Assembly (NCBI RefSeq): GCF_007002745.1
Contig: NZ_SGNY01000002.1
Span: forward strand, 434,001 to 498,000
DNA: 64,000 bases
From: Martinezella rhizogenes
GTDB lineage: Bacteria > Pseudomonadota > Alphaproteobacteria > Rhizobiales > Rhizobiaceae
Direction of reading: 5' to 3'
The notes below the pieces were generated by a model. The model saw only the letters and a list, made by a program, of their open reading frames with translations. It was not told where the DNA came from and searched no databases. The position numbers and the translations under genes were made by a program. Below are positions 8,180 to 16,815 of the stretch, one piece after another; the stretch's first letter is position 1; every line of letters starts with the position of its first letter.

Positions 8180-8896
8180 TCAGGCGGCTTTACGAGTAAA
8201 AAGGCGCGCGGGTGGCGTACCGAGCCGCAACAGGCGTTTCGGCAGCAAGTCAAGCACTTCGCCCGCGAATGCTCTGGCATTCTCGACCGCCTTGTCGATA
8301 TTGCTCACCTTGGTCTTATCGAGACAGAGAAGCGTGCCGCCAAGGTCGAAAATATCGCGATAGGCGGCTCTCTCGACGATCGGGGTGTTGAGAACCGAGA
8401 CATTTTTCTCGGCCAGCAGCATCTTGACCAGCAGGAGCGAACGCGTCGCCACCATGGCGTTGACCCGCGTCAGCACGATGGAATGGGCAATCTCCTTGCC
8501 CATCTTTCGGTTCAGAAATTCGATATGATCCAGAACCTCGGCGGCCCCGCGCGCATCCATGGCGCAGCCCTGAACCGGGATTAGCACATGATCGGAAATG
8601 CCGAGAGCCATGGTCAGAAGCGGGGTCTTCGCTCCCGGCAGATCGATGATGAAACAGTCGGTGCTGGTTTTATTCTCGCGAATATGGCCCTCAAGCGATG
8701 CCATCGTCACATGCGAAATCACCGAAAGATTTTCGATATCGCCTGATAATTCGTGCCAGCGGGAAATCCACAATTGCGGATCGGCATCCAGAACCGTCAC
8801 GCGGTGACCGCTGCGGGCCAGTTCGGTTGCCAGAAGCAGCACGGCCGTGGTTTTTCCGGCACCGCCCTTGGTATTGGCGAAAGTGATGACTGACAT
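8180..8896 (-). CDS. Orphan ParA-family ATPase, VirC1-like
   Basis: This 238-residue protein is a small MinD/ParA-type ATPase. It opens with ANTKGGAGKTTAVLLLATEL, whose KGGAGKTT is the deviant Walker A motif. It continues with TVLDADPQLWISRW (A' motif) and CFIIDLPGAKTPLLTMAL (Walker B region). Size and plain one-domain layout match VirC1 of Agrobacterium Ti plasmids and related chromosomal homologues rather than chromosome-segregation ParA. No parB or centromere-like repeat array is visible nearby. ParA proteins position cargo such as DNA or polar complexes; the cargo here is unknown. The ATG at 8896 follows a strong GGGGG ribosome-binding site. Confidence 0.85.
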   Translation of the reverse strand: MSVITFANTKGGAGKTTAVLLLATELARSGHRVTVLDADPQLWISRWHELSGDIENLSVISHVTMASLEGHIRENKTSTDCFIIDLPGAKTPLLTMALGISDHVLIPVQGCAMDARGAAEVLDHIEFLNRKMGKEIAHSIVLTRVNAMVATRSLLLVKMLLAEKNVSVLNTPIVERAAYRDIFDLGGTLLCLDKTKVSNIDKAVENARAFAGEVLDLLPKRLLRLGTPPARLFTRKAA

Positions 8897-9021
8897 GATA
8901 CCCCCTGTTGGTCAGAGCCGTTTCATGCTCATTCACGCACCGAAGCAACTCATGGTGCTTTCCATAATCTTAACGAACAGGGTTAATAAAAGGCTAAGAA
9001 CGGTTATGCAGGGCAACGAAA

Positions 9022-9047
9022 AGCCCGCGACCGGGTCGTCGCGGGCT
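9022..9047 (-). terminator. Candidate terminator downstream of the amine-catabolic cluster
   Basis: AGCCCGCGAC pairs perfectly with GTCGCGGGCT, and on the minus strand the stem is followed by TTTTCG. It lies about 230 nt beyond the end of the iron alcohol dehydrogenase gene, past the repeat at 9102, so it may end the long minus-strand transcript. Confidence 0.6.
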
Positions 9048-9101
9048 GGATTAGAGATCGTACGTAGCTCGCTCCCGGTGCAGGGCACGACGTTGCCATT
9101 T

Positions 9102-9227
9102 GTTTCTTCTCCCCGCCGGGGAGAAGGTGGCCCGAAGGGTCGGATGAGGGGGCAACCTTGCCGGATTTCGGAGAGCTTGCCCCCTCATCCCGCTGCCGCG
9201 GACTTCTCCCCCTCGGGGAGAAGAAAC
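9102..9227. repeat. Second-family intergenic palindromic repeat (about 126 bp)
   Basis: The ends GTTTCTTCTCCCC and GGGGAGAAGAAAC are perfect inverted copies. Inside them are CTCCCCGCCGGGGAG, and GGATGAGGGGGC opposite GCCCCCTCATCC. The whole element can fold into a long cruciform or hairpin. It differs in sequence from the CGTCATCC family elsewhere in the window and resembles a common short repeat in rhizobial genomes. It occupies most of the space between the ParA gene and the iron alcohol dehydrogenase gene; nothing else is evident in that 380-nt gap except the terminator at 9022. Confidence 0.75.
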
Positions 9228-9277
9228 AAGCAGCACCCTCTCAACCTCTCACAAACCTGATGAATAAAGGTAGCTCC

Positions 9278-10423
9278 TTAAAAGCAAGCCTCAAAAAGCG
9301 CCTTGGTATTTTCCAGCGTCATCGGCACTGGATTACCACCGCAGCTAGGATCCTTGATCGCTTCCGCCGCCAGTTCGTCGATACGATCCGGCTTGATGCC
9401 CATGGCGGTCAGGTTTTCCGGTACGCCGAGTTCCTTGCGAAGTTCCAGCACGTAATCATAAAAACCGTCGAAACCGCCGGAGATACCGAGATAGGCGGCC
9501 GCGCGGGCAATCTTGTCTTCGATGGCAGGGCGGTTGAAGCGCAGCACCGCCGGCATGACGACGGCATTGGTCATGCCGTGATGGGTGTTGTAGACCGCGC
9601 CGATCGGATGCGAGAGCGAGTGAATGGCCCCGAGACCCTTCTGGAACGCCACCGCACCCATCGCTGCCGCTGCCATCATATTGGTGCGCGCTTCGATGTC
9701 CGTGCCGTCCTTATAGGCGCGCGGCAGGAATTCCTTGACGAGACGCAAGCCCTCCAGCGCCACGCCGGCGCTCATCGGGTGATAGAACGGTGAGGAATAG
9801 GCTTCAAGGCAATGGGCAAAGGCATCCATGCCCGTGCCGGCCGTGATGACCTTCGGCATGCCGACCGTCAGCTCCGGATCGCAGATGACGACGCCCGGCA
9901 AGAGCTTCGGATGGAAGATGATCTTCTTCACATGGGTCTGCGAATTGGTGATGACGCTGGCGCGGCCGACTTCCGAACCCGTACCAGCGGTTGTCGGAAC
10001 GGCGACGATCGGCGCGATCTTGGAAGCATCCGCCCGGGTCCACCAGTCACCGATATCCTCGAAATCCCAGACCGGGCGGGTCTGCCCGGCCATGAAGGCA
10101 ATGGTCTTGCCGAGATCGAGGCCAGAGCCGCCGCCAAAGGCGACGACACCGTCATGACCGCCATCGCGATAGGCTTTCACGCCGGCTTCCATGTTGATCT
10201 CGTTGGGGTTCGGATCGACCTCGGCGAAGATCGCCCGGCCGAGGCCTGCCTCTTCCAGCACATCCAGCGCATGCGCGGTGATCGCCATATTGGCAAGGCC
10301 GCGATCCGTCACGAGCAGCGGCTTCTTGATGCCGAGCGTCTTGCAGGCTTCCGCCAGTTCCTTGATCCGGCCACGGCCAAGCTTGACGGCGGTGGGGTAG
10401 CTCCAGTTGGCGACGATATTCAT
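9278..10423 (-). CDS. Iron-containing (group III) alcohol dehydrogenase
   Basis: This 381-residue protein carries the Fe-ADH fold. The N-terminal NAD-binding region has VAFGGGSGLDLGKT (about 95-108) and AVPTTAGTGSEV, and the metal site region includes HCLEAYSSP and HSLSHPIGAVYNTHHG. These enzymes oxidise or reduce alcohols/aldehydes with NAD(P) and Fe or Zn. The ATG at 10423 overlaps the aldehyde dehydrogenase stop in ATGA, so translation is probably coupled. It is the last gene of the cluster from 15759 to 9278. In that context I infer it oxidises the free hydroxyl of a gamma-glutamylated amino alcohol to an aldehyde for the next enzyme; the substrate has not been shown. Confidence 0.9.
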   Translation of the reverse strand: MNIVANWSYPTAVKLGRGRIKELAEACKTLGIKKPLLVTDRGLANMAITAHALDVLEEAGLGRAIFAEVDPNPNEINMEAGVKAYRDGGHDGVVAFGGGSGLDLGKTIAFMAGQTRPVWDFEDIGDWWTRADASKIAPIVAVPTTAGTGSEVGRASVITNSQTHVKKIIFHPKLLPGVVICDPELTVGMPKVITAGTGMDAFAHCLEAYSSPFYHPMSAGVALEGLRLVKEFLPRAYKDGTDIEARTNMMAAAAMGAVAFQKGLGAIHSLSHPIGAVYNTHHGMTNAVVMPAVLRFNRPAIEDKIARAAAYLGISGGFDGFYDYVLELRKELGVPENLTAMGIKPDRIDELAAEAIKDPSCGGNPVPMTLENTKALFEACF

Positions 10424-11808
10424 TTCGTGACTTTCTTCAGATGGTAGGATTTCGGGCGGGTCAGGTTCTGGAAACCAAGGACGGAAAGCGAACCGCCACG
10501 GCCGGTTTCCTTCACACCGGTCCAGCAAAGCGCCGGGTCGAGATAATCGGCGCGGTTCATGAACACGGTTCCGGTCTCGATTTCGCGGCCGATCCTCGCG
10601 GCTCGTGTCGCATCCTGCGTCCAGAGCGAGGCGGTGAGGCCGTATTTGCTGTCATTCATCAACGCGACGGCTTCATCGTCGTTCTTGACCTTCATGATGC
10701 CGATGGCGGGACCGAAAGTCTCTTCGGTCATGAATTCCATGGAATGATCGACATTGACGAGGATCTGCGGCGCGACATAAGCACTCTCGCCATCATCGGC
10801 CGGGAAAAGCGTCTGATCGACCAGCGCCTTGGCGCCCTTGGCAACGGCGTCGGCAATCTGCGCCCGCACCACCTTGGCAAACCGCTTGTTGGCCATCGGC
10901 CCGAGCGTGGTTTCCTGCTCGAGCGGATTGCCGAGCTTGTAGTTCGAAACCCACGCCACGGACTTCTCGACGAATTCGTCATAGAGGTTTTCATTGACGT
11001 AGATGCGCTCGATACCGCAGCAGCATTGCCCGGAATTATAGGTGCCGCCATCCATCAGCGTATCGACGGCGGCGTCGAGATCGGCATCCTCCATCACATA
11101 ACCGGGGTCCTTGCCGCCGAGTTCAAGCCCGAGGCCGGTGAAGGTGCCGGCAGCGGCGCGTTCGATGGCACGGCCGCCTTCCACCGAACCGGTGAAATTG
11201 ACGAAGTTGAACAGGCCCTCGGAAATCAGCGCCGAGGTCGTGCCATGGTCGAGGAAGACGTTGATGAAGACATCGTCAGGCACCCCAGCCTCGACAAAAG
11301 CCCGCACCATGCGCTCGCCGACCAGCAACGTCTGCGCCGCATGTTTGATGACCACCGTATTGCCGGCCATCAAAGCGGGCGCGACGGTGTTGATCGCCGT
11401 CATGTAAGGATAGTTCCACGGCGCGATGACGAAGACCACGCCATGCGCCTCGCGCTCGATGCGACGTTCGAAATTGCCGCTTTCCTCGATGACGAGCGGC
11501 GCCAGCGCATCAGCCGCAATCGACGCGACATAATTGGAGCGCTCGTTGAAGCCCTTGAACTCGCCGCCGTAACGCACCGGACGGCCCATCATATGCGACA
11601 GTTCCGGCACAACCTCCGCCACCATTTCGTTGAGGCGCGCCACACCCTTCAGAACCAGCTGAACCCGGTCCTCAAGCGGACGTCGAGCCCAGTCTTTCTG
11701 CGCCTTGCGCGCTTTCGAAACGGCGGCCCGCGCCGCCTCCAGCGACATCGCCTCCCGCTCGGCATAAACCGAGCCATCGATGGGCGAGATATTCTGGATC
11801 ATGGTCAT
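10420..11808 (-). CDS. NAD(P)-dependent aldehyde dehydrogenase
   Basis: This 462-residue ALDH superfamily enzyme has IAPWNYPYMTAINTVAPALMAGN (cofactor region, about 127-149), the general-base Glu in LGLELGGKDPGYV (about 230-242), and the catalytic Cys in NSGQCCCGIERIYV (about 264-277). The C-terminal EETFGPAIGIM motif is also family-typical. It lies 18 nt after the glutamine-synthetase-like gene and overlaps the iron alcohol dehydrogenase by 4 nt, so all three are very likely one transcript. By position I infer it oxidises a gamma-glutamyl aldehyde to the acid, like PuuC in putrescine breakdown; this is inference. The three consecutive Cys residues at the active site are seen in some ALDH subfamilies. 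Confidence 0.92.
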   Translation of the reverse strand: MTMIQNISPIDGSVYAEREAMSLEAARAAVSKARKAQKDWARRPLEDRVQLVLKGVARLNEMVAEVVPELSHMMGRPVRYGGEFKGFNERSNYVASIAADALAPLVIEESGNFERRIEREAHGVVFVIAPWNYPYMTAINTVAPALMAGNTVVIKHAAQTLLVGERMVRAFVEAGVPDDVFINVFLDHGTTSALISEGLFNFVNFTGSVEGGRAIERAAAGTFTGLGLELGGKDPGYVMEDADLDAAVDTLMDGGTYNSGQCCCGIERIYVNENLYDEFVEKSVAWVSNYKLGNPLEQETTLGPMANKRFAKVVRAQIADAVAKGAKALVDQTLFPADDGESAYVAPQILVNVDHSMEFMTEETFGPAIGIMKVKNDDEAVALMNDSKYGLTASLWTQDATRAARIGREIETGTVFMNRADYLDPALCWTGVKETGRGGSLSVLGFQNLTRPKSYHLKKVTK

Positions 11809-11826
11809 GATATTTTCCCGTAATGA

Positions 11827-13194
11827 TTAGGCTCGTTCGAAACCGCGCGCCACTTCCCAGTCGGTCACGCGGCGGTCGTATTCTTCCTGCTCCCACCGTC
11901 CGGCATGGACATAATGATCGATCACATCATCGCCAAAGGCGTTGCGCAGCATTTTCGATCCGTCCAGAAAGGCAGTGGCGTCACGCAGGGTCTTGGGTAT
12001 CTCGCGCACATCCTTGCCGCCATAGGCGTCACCGACAAAAGCGGGTTCAAGTTCAAGTTTATTTTCGATGCCGTCAATGCCCGCCGCGAGAAGAGCAGCC
12101 ATCGCAAGATAGGGATTGAGATCGGATCCACCGACGCGGCATTCGATGCGGATGCCCTTAGTGCCCTCGCCACAGAGACGATATCCGGCCGTGCGGTTAT
12201 CGAGGCTCCAGATCGCCTTGGTCGGCGCAAACGTGCCGGCCATGAACCGCTTGTAGGAATTGATATAGGGCGCCAGAAAATAGGTTATCTCGCTGGCATG
12301 GGCCAGAAGCCCGGCAACATAATGCCGCATCAGTTCCGACATGCCATGCTTGGCATCCTTGTCGAGGAAGGCCGGCGTCTTGCCATCGAGGCTCCACAGC
12401 GACTGGTGGATGTGTGAGGAGCTGCCGGCGGAGTTATAGTTCCACTTGGCAAGGAACGTCACCGCCTTGCCCTTGGACCAGGCGATCTCCTTGGTGGCGT
12501 TCTTGATGATGGCGTGCCGGTCGGCCATGGTCAGCGCTTCGGCATAACGCACGTTGATTTCCGCCTGGCCGGGAGACGCCTCACCCTTGGAGTTTTCAAC
12601 CGGAATGCCAGCGCCCTGCAGGCCCTTGCGCAGCGCCCGCATGACGTCCTCTTCCTTGGTGGTCTGGAAGATATGGTAATCCTCGTTGTAACCGCTGGCG
12701 AGATTCAGCCCCTTGTAGCCGCTGGCGCGCGCCGCATCGAAGGTCTGGTCGAACAGGAAGAATTCCAGCTCGGTCGCCATGAAGGCTTTCAGCCCCATGG
12801 CCTCCAGCCGCGCCACCTGTTTTTTCAACAGCGCGCGCGGCGAATGCGGCACCTCTTCGTGGGTGTGATGATCGAGCACGTCGCACAGCACCAGCGCCGT
12901 GCCTTCCAGCCACGGCACGCGCCGCAGCGTCGAAAGGTCGGGTTTCAGCACATAATCGCCATAACCCTTTTCCCAGCTGGAGGATTTATAGCCGGGAACG
13001 GTCTCCATCTCCATGTCGGTGGCAAGCACGTAATTACAGCTATGGGTTTCCTCAAAGGCGCTTTCAACGAAGAATTCGGCCTGAAATCTCTTGCCCATCA
13101 GACGCCCCTGCATGTCGACAAGGCAGGCCAGAACCGTGTCGATGCGCCCCTCGGCGACATCCATCTTAAGCGCGTCGAATGTGTAGCTCGTCAT
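11827..13194 (-). CDS. Glutamine synthetase-like gamma-glutamylamide ligase
   Basis: This 455-residue protein has the full glutamine-synthetase catalytic fold. Visible signatures are ATELEFFLF near 140 (Glu ligands for metal), GQAEINVRYAEAL, NSAGSSSHIHQSLW (nucleotide/metal-binding His loop) and FAPTKAIWSLDNRTAGYR with RIECRVGGSDLNPYLAMAALL. True GlnA proteins carry a conserved adenylylation loop and a somewhat different N-terminus. This protein resembles PuuA/IpuC/GlnA4-type ligases that join glutamate to an amine instead of ammonia. Its partners are an ethanolamine-type permease, alcohol and aldehyde dehydrogenases and an amidohydrolase, so ethanolamine is the best guess for the amine. Putrescine or another amine is possible. 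Confidence 0.88.
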   Translation of the reverse strand: MTSYTFDALKMDVAEGRIDTVLACLVDMQGRLMGKRFQAEFFVESAFEETHSCNYVLATDMEMETVPGYKSSSWEKGYGDYVLKPDLSTLRRVPWLEGTALVLCDVLDHHTHEEVPHSPRALLKKQVARLEAMGLKAFMATELEFFLFDQTFDAARASGYKGLNLASGYNEDYHIFQTTKEEDVMRALRKGLQGAGIPVENSKGEASPGQAEINVRYAEALTMADRHAIIKNATKEIAWSKGKAVTFLAKWNYNSAGSSSHIHQSLWSLDGKTPAFLDKDAKHGMSELMRHYVAGLLAHASEITYFLAPYINSYKRFMAGTFAPTKAIWSLDNRTAGYRLCGEGTKGIRIECRVGGSDLNPYLAMAALLAAGIDGIENKLELEPAFVGDAYGGKDVREIPKTLRDATAFLDGSKMLRNAFGDDVIDHYVHAGRWEQEEYDRRVTDWEVARGFERA

Positions 13195-13257
13195 TTTGTC
13201 CGTTCCCTTTATTGTCTTGGCCGGGCGGCCGGATACGGCCGCCCGTTTGTTTGGGCA

Positions 13258-14772
13258 TCAGGCCTTTGCAGCCGCCGCCGCCATGGCAGCCTGCTTGTGC
13301 TCCAGCGCAAATTCCTCTTCCGGCGACAGGATGAGGCGATGGCGTCCGATAAAGGCGAAATAAGCGATCGCCACGGCAAACCAGACCGCTACCCACAGCA
13401 CGCCCTTGCTGAAGTTGGGATCCTGGATCTGGTAAAGCAGCGTGACGATGGCGATGATGATCGTCAGCACCGCACCCGGAATGCCGAAGGGCGAACGGAA
13501 CGGCCGCTCGATATGCGGCAGGTTCCTGCGGAGCAGAATGAAGGAAATCGCCTGCAGGATATAGGAGAACATCGCACCGAAAACGGCCATGTTCAAAAGC
13601 ACGCTGCCGATGATGCTGCCGCCCTGTTCCGCGCCCAGCGAGAACCAGATGACCAGCATGACCGCCAGACCGACAAGCGCACCGGCGATGTTGGCCACAA
13701 AAGGCGTGCGGTATTTCGGATGGGTAATCGACAGTACGGTCGGGAAATAGCCCGCACGCGACAGCGAATAGATCTGCCGACCCTGCGCATAGAGGATCGT
13801 ATGGAAGCTGGCGATCAGGCCGGTGAGCGCCACGAGACCGAGCAGCACCACGCCGCCATCACCGTAAATCGCCTTGAAGCCATCCAGCAGCGGTTCGAGC
13901 GAAGAACCGAGATGGAAGGCGCCAACACCCGGCAGCGACGGGTTGAGCAGCACGATCATGAAGGCCGAAACCATCAGTGTGATGACACCGAGAATGATGC
14001 CCTTCGGCATATCGCGTTTCGGATCGACCGATTCTTCCGCCGCCAGCGGCAGCTGTTCAATGGCAAGGAACAGCCAGACCGCAAAAGGCAGCGTGGCGAG
14101 AACGCCTGAAAAACCGAAGGGGAAGAATGAACCGCCACCCTCCGGCAGTTCCACGGCCTTGCCGTCGGGACCGACGCCGATATTCAGCGCAAAACGCGAG
14201 AAATCCATGTTCGGAATGGCGCTGATCCAGAAGAACACCAGAACACCAAGCGAAATCAGCGTGATGACCAATGTGACCTTGAAGGAAAGCTCCAGCCCGA
14301 AAACGTTGAGCGCAAGGAAGATCACATAAAAACCTATCCACACAAATGGCGAATAGGCCGGATCGAGCCCCAGAATGGAATTTATATAGGCCGTGATGAA
14401 GGTGACGATGACCGCCGGCGTCAGCACATATTCGACATTCTCGCAAAGTCCGGTGACGAAGCCGCCCCAGGGACCCATCGCGGTGCGGGCGAAGGAATAG
14501 GCTGCACCCGTATGCGGCAAGGCCGGGCTCATTTCCGCGATCGAAAATGTCAGCCCGAGATACATGATGGCGATGATGATGCCCGCCACCAGCATGCCGC
14601 CCCAGCCGCCGGTGGAAAAGCCGAAATTCCATCCGGAAAAATGCCCTGAAATAACCGCCCCGACGCCGAGCGCCCAGAGCGACCAGACGCCCGCATAACG
14701 GGAAAGTCCGCGTTTTTCGAAATAGGATGCATCAGCCTTCTTATAGCTGACGCCTGACGATGAACTGTCCAT
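13258..14772 (-). CDS. APC-superfamily permease, ethanolamine permease-like
   Basis: This 504-residue inner-membrane transporter has about twelve hydrophobic helices. It has the amino acid-polyamine-organocation layout, and MSPALPHTGAAYSFARTAMGPWGG (residues about 80-103) looks most like the Eat/ethanolamine permease subfamily. EQLPLAAEESVDPKRDMPKG in the middle loop is also subfamily-like. The ATG at 14772 follows CAGGAGAG; the frame upstream is not needed. It lies between the amidohydrolase gene (213-nt gap) and the glutamine-synthetase-like gene (63-nt gap), so I take it as the uptake system for the amine used by the cluster. Substrate identity is inferred from resemblance only. Confidence 0.85.
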   Translation of the reverse strand: MDSSSSGVSYKKADASYFEKRGLSRYAGVWSLWALGVGAVISGHFSGWNFGFSTGGWGGMLVAGIIIAIMYLGLTFSIAEMSPALPHTGAAYSFARTAMGPWGGFVTGLCENVEYVLTPAVIVTFITAYINSILGLDPAYSPFVWIGFYVIFLALNVFGLELSFKVTLVITLISLGVLVFFWISAIPNMDFSRFALNIGVGPDGKAVELPEGGGSFFPFGFSGVLATLPFAVWLFLAIEQLPLAAEESVDPKRDMPKGIILGVITLMVSAFMIVLLNPSLPGVGAFHLGSSLEPLLDGFKAIYGDGGVVLLGLVALTGLIASFHTILYAQGRQIYSLSRAGYFPTVLSITHPKYRTPFVANIAGALVGLAVMLVIWFSLGAEQGGSIIGSVLLNMAVFGAMFSYILQAISFILLRRNLPHIERPFRSPFGIPGAVLTIIIAIVTLLYQIQDPNFSKGVLWVAVWFAVAIAYFAFIGRHRLILSPEEEFALEHKQAAMAAAAAKA

Positions 14773-14985
14773 GCCCTTCTCTCCTGAATAAGAAAAAAAC
14801 AAGCCAGTCAGCCGTTATTGGCCGATTGTGCCCCAGTTTTCAGCACCTGCGGAAGGTTTCCGCGCTGTGCCGCACGCACTTGCTGTTCCCTTGCCGCTTC
14901 ATGCCTTTCCGGCTTTTCGTGAATGTCGGCAGTCTCGTTTGGTGGCCGGCCCTGGTGTTTTCACCATTGGCCAGCCCTTGCTCCC

Positions 14986-15759
14986 TCACTCATCAATTGA
15001 TGAGAGCGCCTTCCCCATAAGCTCGTGGAGGAACCCGGCAATTGCCGCCTGCTCCCCTTCATTGGTGACAAGATCGTTGCGGATCTCGATCATGACGTTC
15101 AAAAGCCCGTCCGGCAGCGCATGCAGCCTCAGCGTATGCGTCACGCCATCTTCCGGGCCATAGGGATCATTGCGTTTGACCGTGAGCGCCGACCCCTCGG
15201 CGCCCGCCAGCATCGCATCAGCCAGACGGCTGTCGCTATCATGCAGGATACCGATCTGAACGGCGCGAAACTGGCCGTGATAGACCGGCGTGAAACTGTG
15301 GATCGTCACCACGACCACCCTGCGCCCGGAGGCCTGCCGCTCGGCGATGATCTCGCTGACGCGGTCGTGAAATGGGACATAGAGCGCAGAAGTGCGGGCA
15401 AATCGCTCCGCTTCGGAAAGATCGAGATTGCCCGGAATATCATAAATCTCGCTTTTCACCGGCATGGCGGAAGGCGATTCGGGTGGCCGGTTGCAATCAT
15501 AGACCAGACGCGAAAACCGTTGATGGACGAGCGTGGCGTCAAGGCTCTGCGAAAGCAGCCGCGCCACGGCAAGGGCACCTGGATCCCAGGCCGCATGGCT
15601 CGAGAGAACCTCCGGCGAAAGACCAAGCGTACCGTATTTTTCAGGGATGGTGGCGGAAGCGTGTTCGCAGACGAGAAGGACGTCGCCCTTTCCCGCAGCG
15701 TTCTCGACGCCAACCGCCTGTCCTTCCATTTCTGTGAAAAACCGTGAACGCACCGTCAT
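14986..15759 (-). CDS. N-formylglutamate amidohydrolase-family protein
   Basis: This 257-residue protein matches the FGase family of zinc-dependent amidohydrolases: LLVCEHASATIPEKYG (about 28-43), AAWDPGALAVARLL, VYDCNRPPESPSA, and VVTIHSFTPVYHGQFR with the expected Glu/His metal ligands. Classical FGase frees glutamate from N-formylglutamate in histidine breakdown, but no hut genes are present. As first gene of the amine cluster it could hydrolyse the gamma-glutamyl amide at the end of the pathway, the job PuuD does in enteric bacteria. The ATG at 15759 was chosen over an upstream TTG at 15795 because it follows a GTGGGG box and gives a family-typical length. It is divergent from the RpiR regulator. 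Confidence 0.82.
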   Translation of the reverse strand: MTVRSRFFTEMEGQAVGVENAAGKGDVLLVCEHASATIPEKYGTLGLSPEVLSSHAAWDPGALAVARLLSQSLDATLVHQRFSRLVYDCNRPPESPSAMPVKSEIYDIPGNLDLSEAERFARTSALYVPFHDRVSEIIAERQASGRRVVVVTIHSFTPVYHGQFRAVQIGILHDSDSRLADAMLAGAEGSALTVKRNDPYGPEDGVTHTLRLHALPDGLLNVMIEIRNDLVTNEGEQAAIAGFLHELMGKALSSIDE

Positions 15760-15836
15760 GCACGAACCCCACCCGGAAACCCGCTGTTCCGTCAACGACG
15801 AAAAGAATTCTTCACATTATTGCCAGTGTCAAATGG

Positions 15837-15896
15837 AATTTTGAAATTTTCTCTTCATTTTTCCCATTGACTCGATCGCCGACACAGATGTTTATT
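15837..15896 (+). promoter_or_regulatory. Divergent control region with inverted repeat and candidate rpiR promoter
   Basis: AATTT-TG-AAATT (15837-15848) is a short inverted repeat in the 177-nt gap between the amidohydrolase and RpiR genes. A -35-like TTGACT (15867-15872) and -10-like TTTATT (15891-15896) are 18 nt apart on the plus strand, leading to the RpiR start. RpiR regulators often bind AT-rich palindromes, so this could be its operator controlling both directions. Confidence 0.4.
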
Positions 15897-15936
15897 TTAG
15901 TGGAAGCACCGGCAAAAAGACCGGAAGGGGAAAGAT

Positions 15937-16815
15937 TTGCGCAGCACGACGGCGACCGTGTCGGATGTCATCCATGCCCATTACGATGCGCTGACCCGTT
16001 CGGAAAAACGGCTGGCGGAAAGCCTGCTCGGCAACTATCCCGTCTCCGGCCTCGGCAGCATCACCACCATCGCCGAAAATGCCGGCGTTTCGACGCCGAC
16101 GGTGGCGCGCATGGTGCAGAAACTCGGCTACAAAGGTTATCCGGAATTTCAGGCGCATCTGCACCAGGAGCTTGAAGCGACGATCTCCGGCCCGGTTGCC
16201 AAACACGACCGCTGGGCCACCAATGCGCCGGGGCTGCATATCCTCAACCGCTTTGCCGATGCCATCACCGGCAATCTGCGCGACACGTTGAGCGACCTCG
16301 ACACCGCGGTCTTCGACAATGCCGCGGCCCTGCTTTCCGACCGCAAACGCAGCATCTATTTCGTCGGCGGCCGCATCACCGGCGCCATTGCCGAATATTT
16401 CTTCACCCACATGCAGGTGATCCGGCCGAAAACGACGCTGATGTCATCAAATTCCAGCGCCTGGCCGCAATATATGCTGAATATGAGCGCCGGCGACGTG
16501 CTGGTGATCTTCGACATTCGCCGTTACGAACACGATATGACGACGCTCGCCGAAGTCGCGAAAGCAAACGGCGTGCAGATCATTCTCTTTACCGACCAAT
16601 GGACATCGCCGGTGGCGCGCCACGCGCTGCACACTTTCCGTGTGAAGATCGAGGCACCTTCGGCCTGGGATTCCTCGGTCGTCACATTATTCGTGGTCGA
16701 AGCGCTGATCGAAGCGGTGCAAAGCGGCACCTGGGATGAAACCAAGCAGCGCATGAACGCGCTGGAGGGCCTGTTCGAGCAGACGCGGCTGTTTCGCCGA
16801 CCGGACAGGACATGA
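15937..16815 (+). CDS. MurR/RpiR-family transcriptional regulator
   Basis: This 292-residue regulator has an N-terminal HTH_6 domain (about 5-80; LTRSEKRLAESLLGNYP then NAGVSTPTVARMVQKLGYKGY). A C-terminal SIS sugar-isomerase-like sensing domain follows (about 125-265; IYFVGGRITGAIAEYFF and DVLVIFDIRRYEHD). RpiR proteins sense phosphosugars or other small acids. The start is TTG at 15937, behind CCGGAAGGGGAAAGA; the next in-frame candidate is a GTG at 15958. It lies divergent to the amine-catabolic cluster and 290 nt upstream of the ABC importer genes, so it could regulate either or both. The sequence does not decide which. Confidence 0.88.
   Translation: MRSTTATVSDVIHAHYDALTRSEKRLAESLLGNYPVSGLGSITTIAENAGVSTPTVARMVQKLGYKGYPEFQAHLHQELEATISGPVAKHDRWATNAPGLHILNRFADAITGNLRDTLSDLDTAVFDNAAALLSDRKRSIYFVGGRITGAIAEYFFTHMQVIRPKTTLMSSNSSAWPQYMLNMSAGDVLVIFDIRRYEHDMTTLAEVAKANGVQIILFTDQWTSPVARHALHTFRVKIEAPSAWDSSVVTLFVVEALIEAVQSGTWDETKQRMNALEGLFEQTRLFRRPDRT

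Noticed and set aside
14989-15004. Perfect palindrome CTCATCAATTGATGAG at the end of the amidohydrolase gene
   Set aside because: It lies within the last codons and over the stop region of a coding sequence, with no promoter next to it, so coincidence is the simplest reading.
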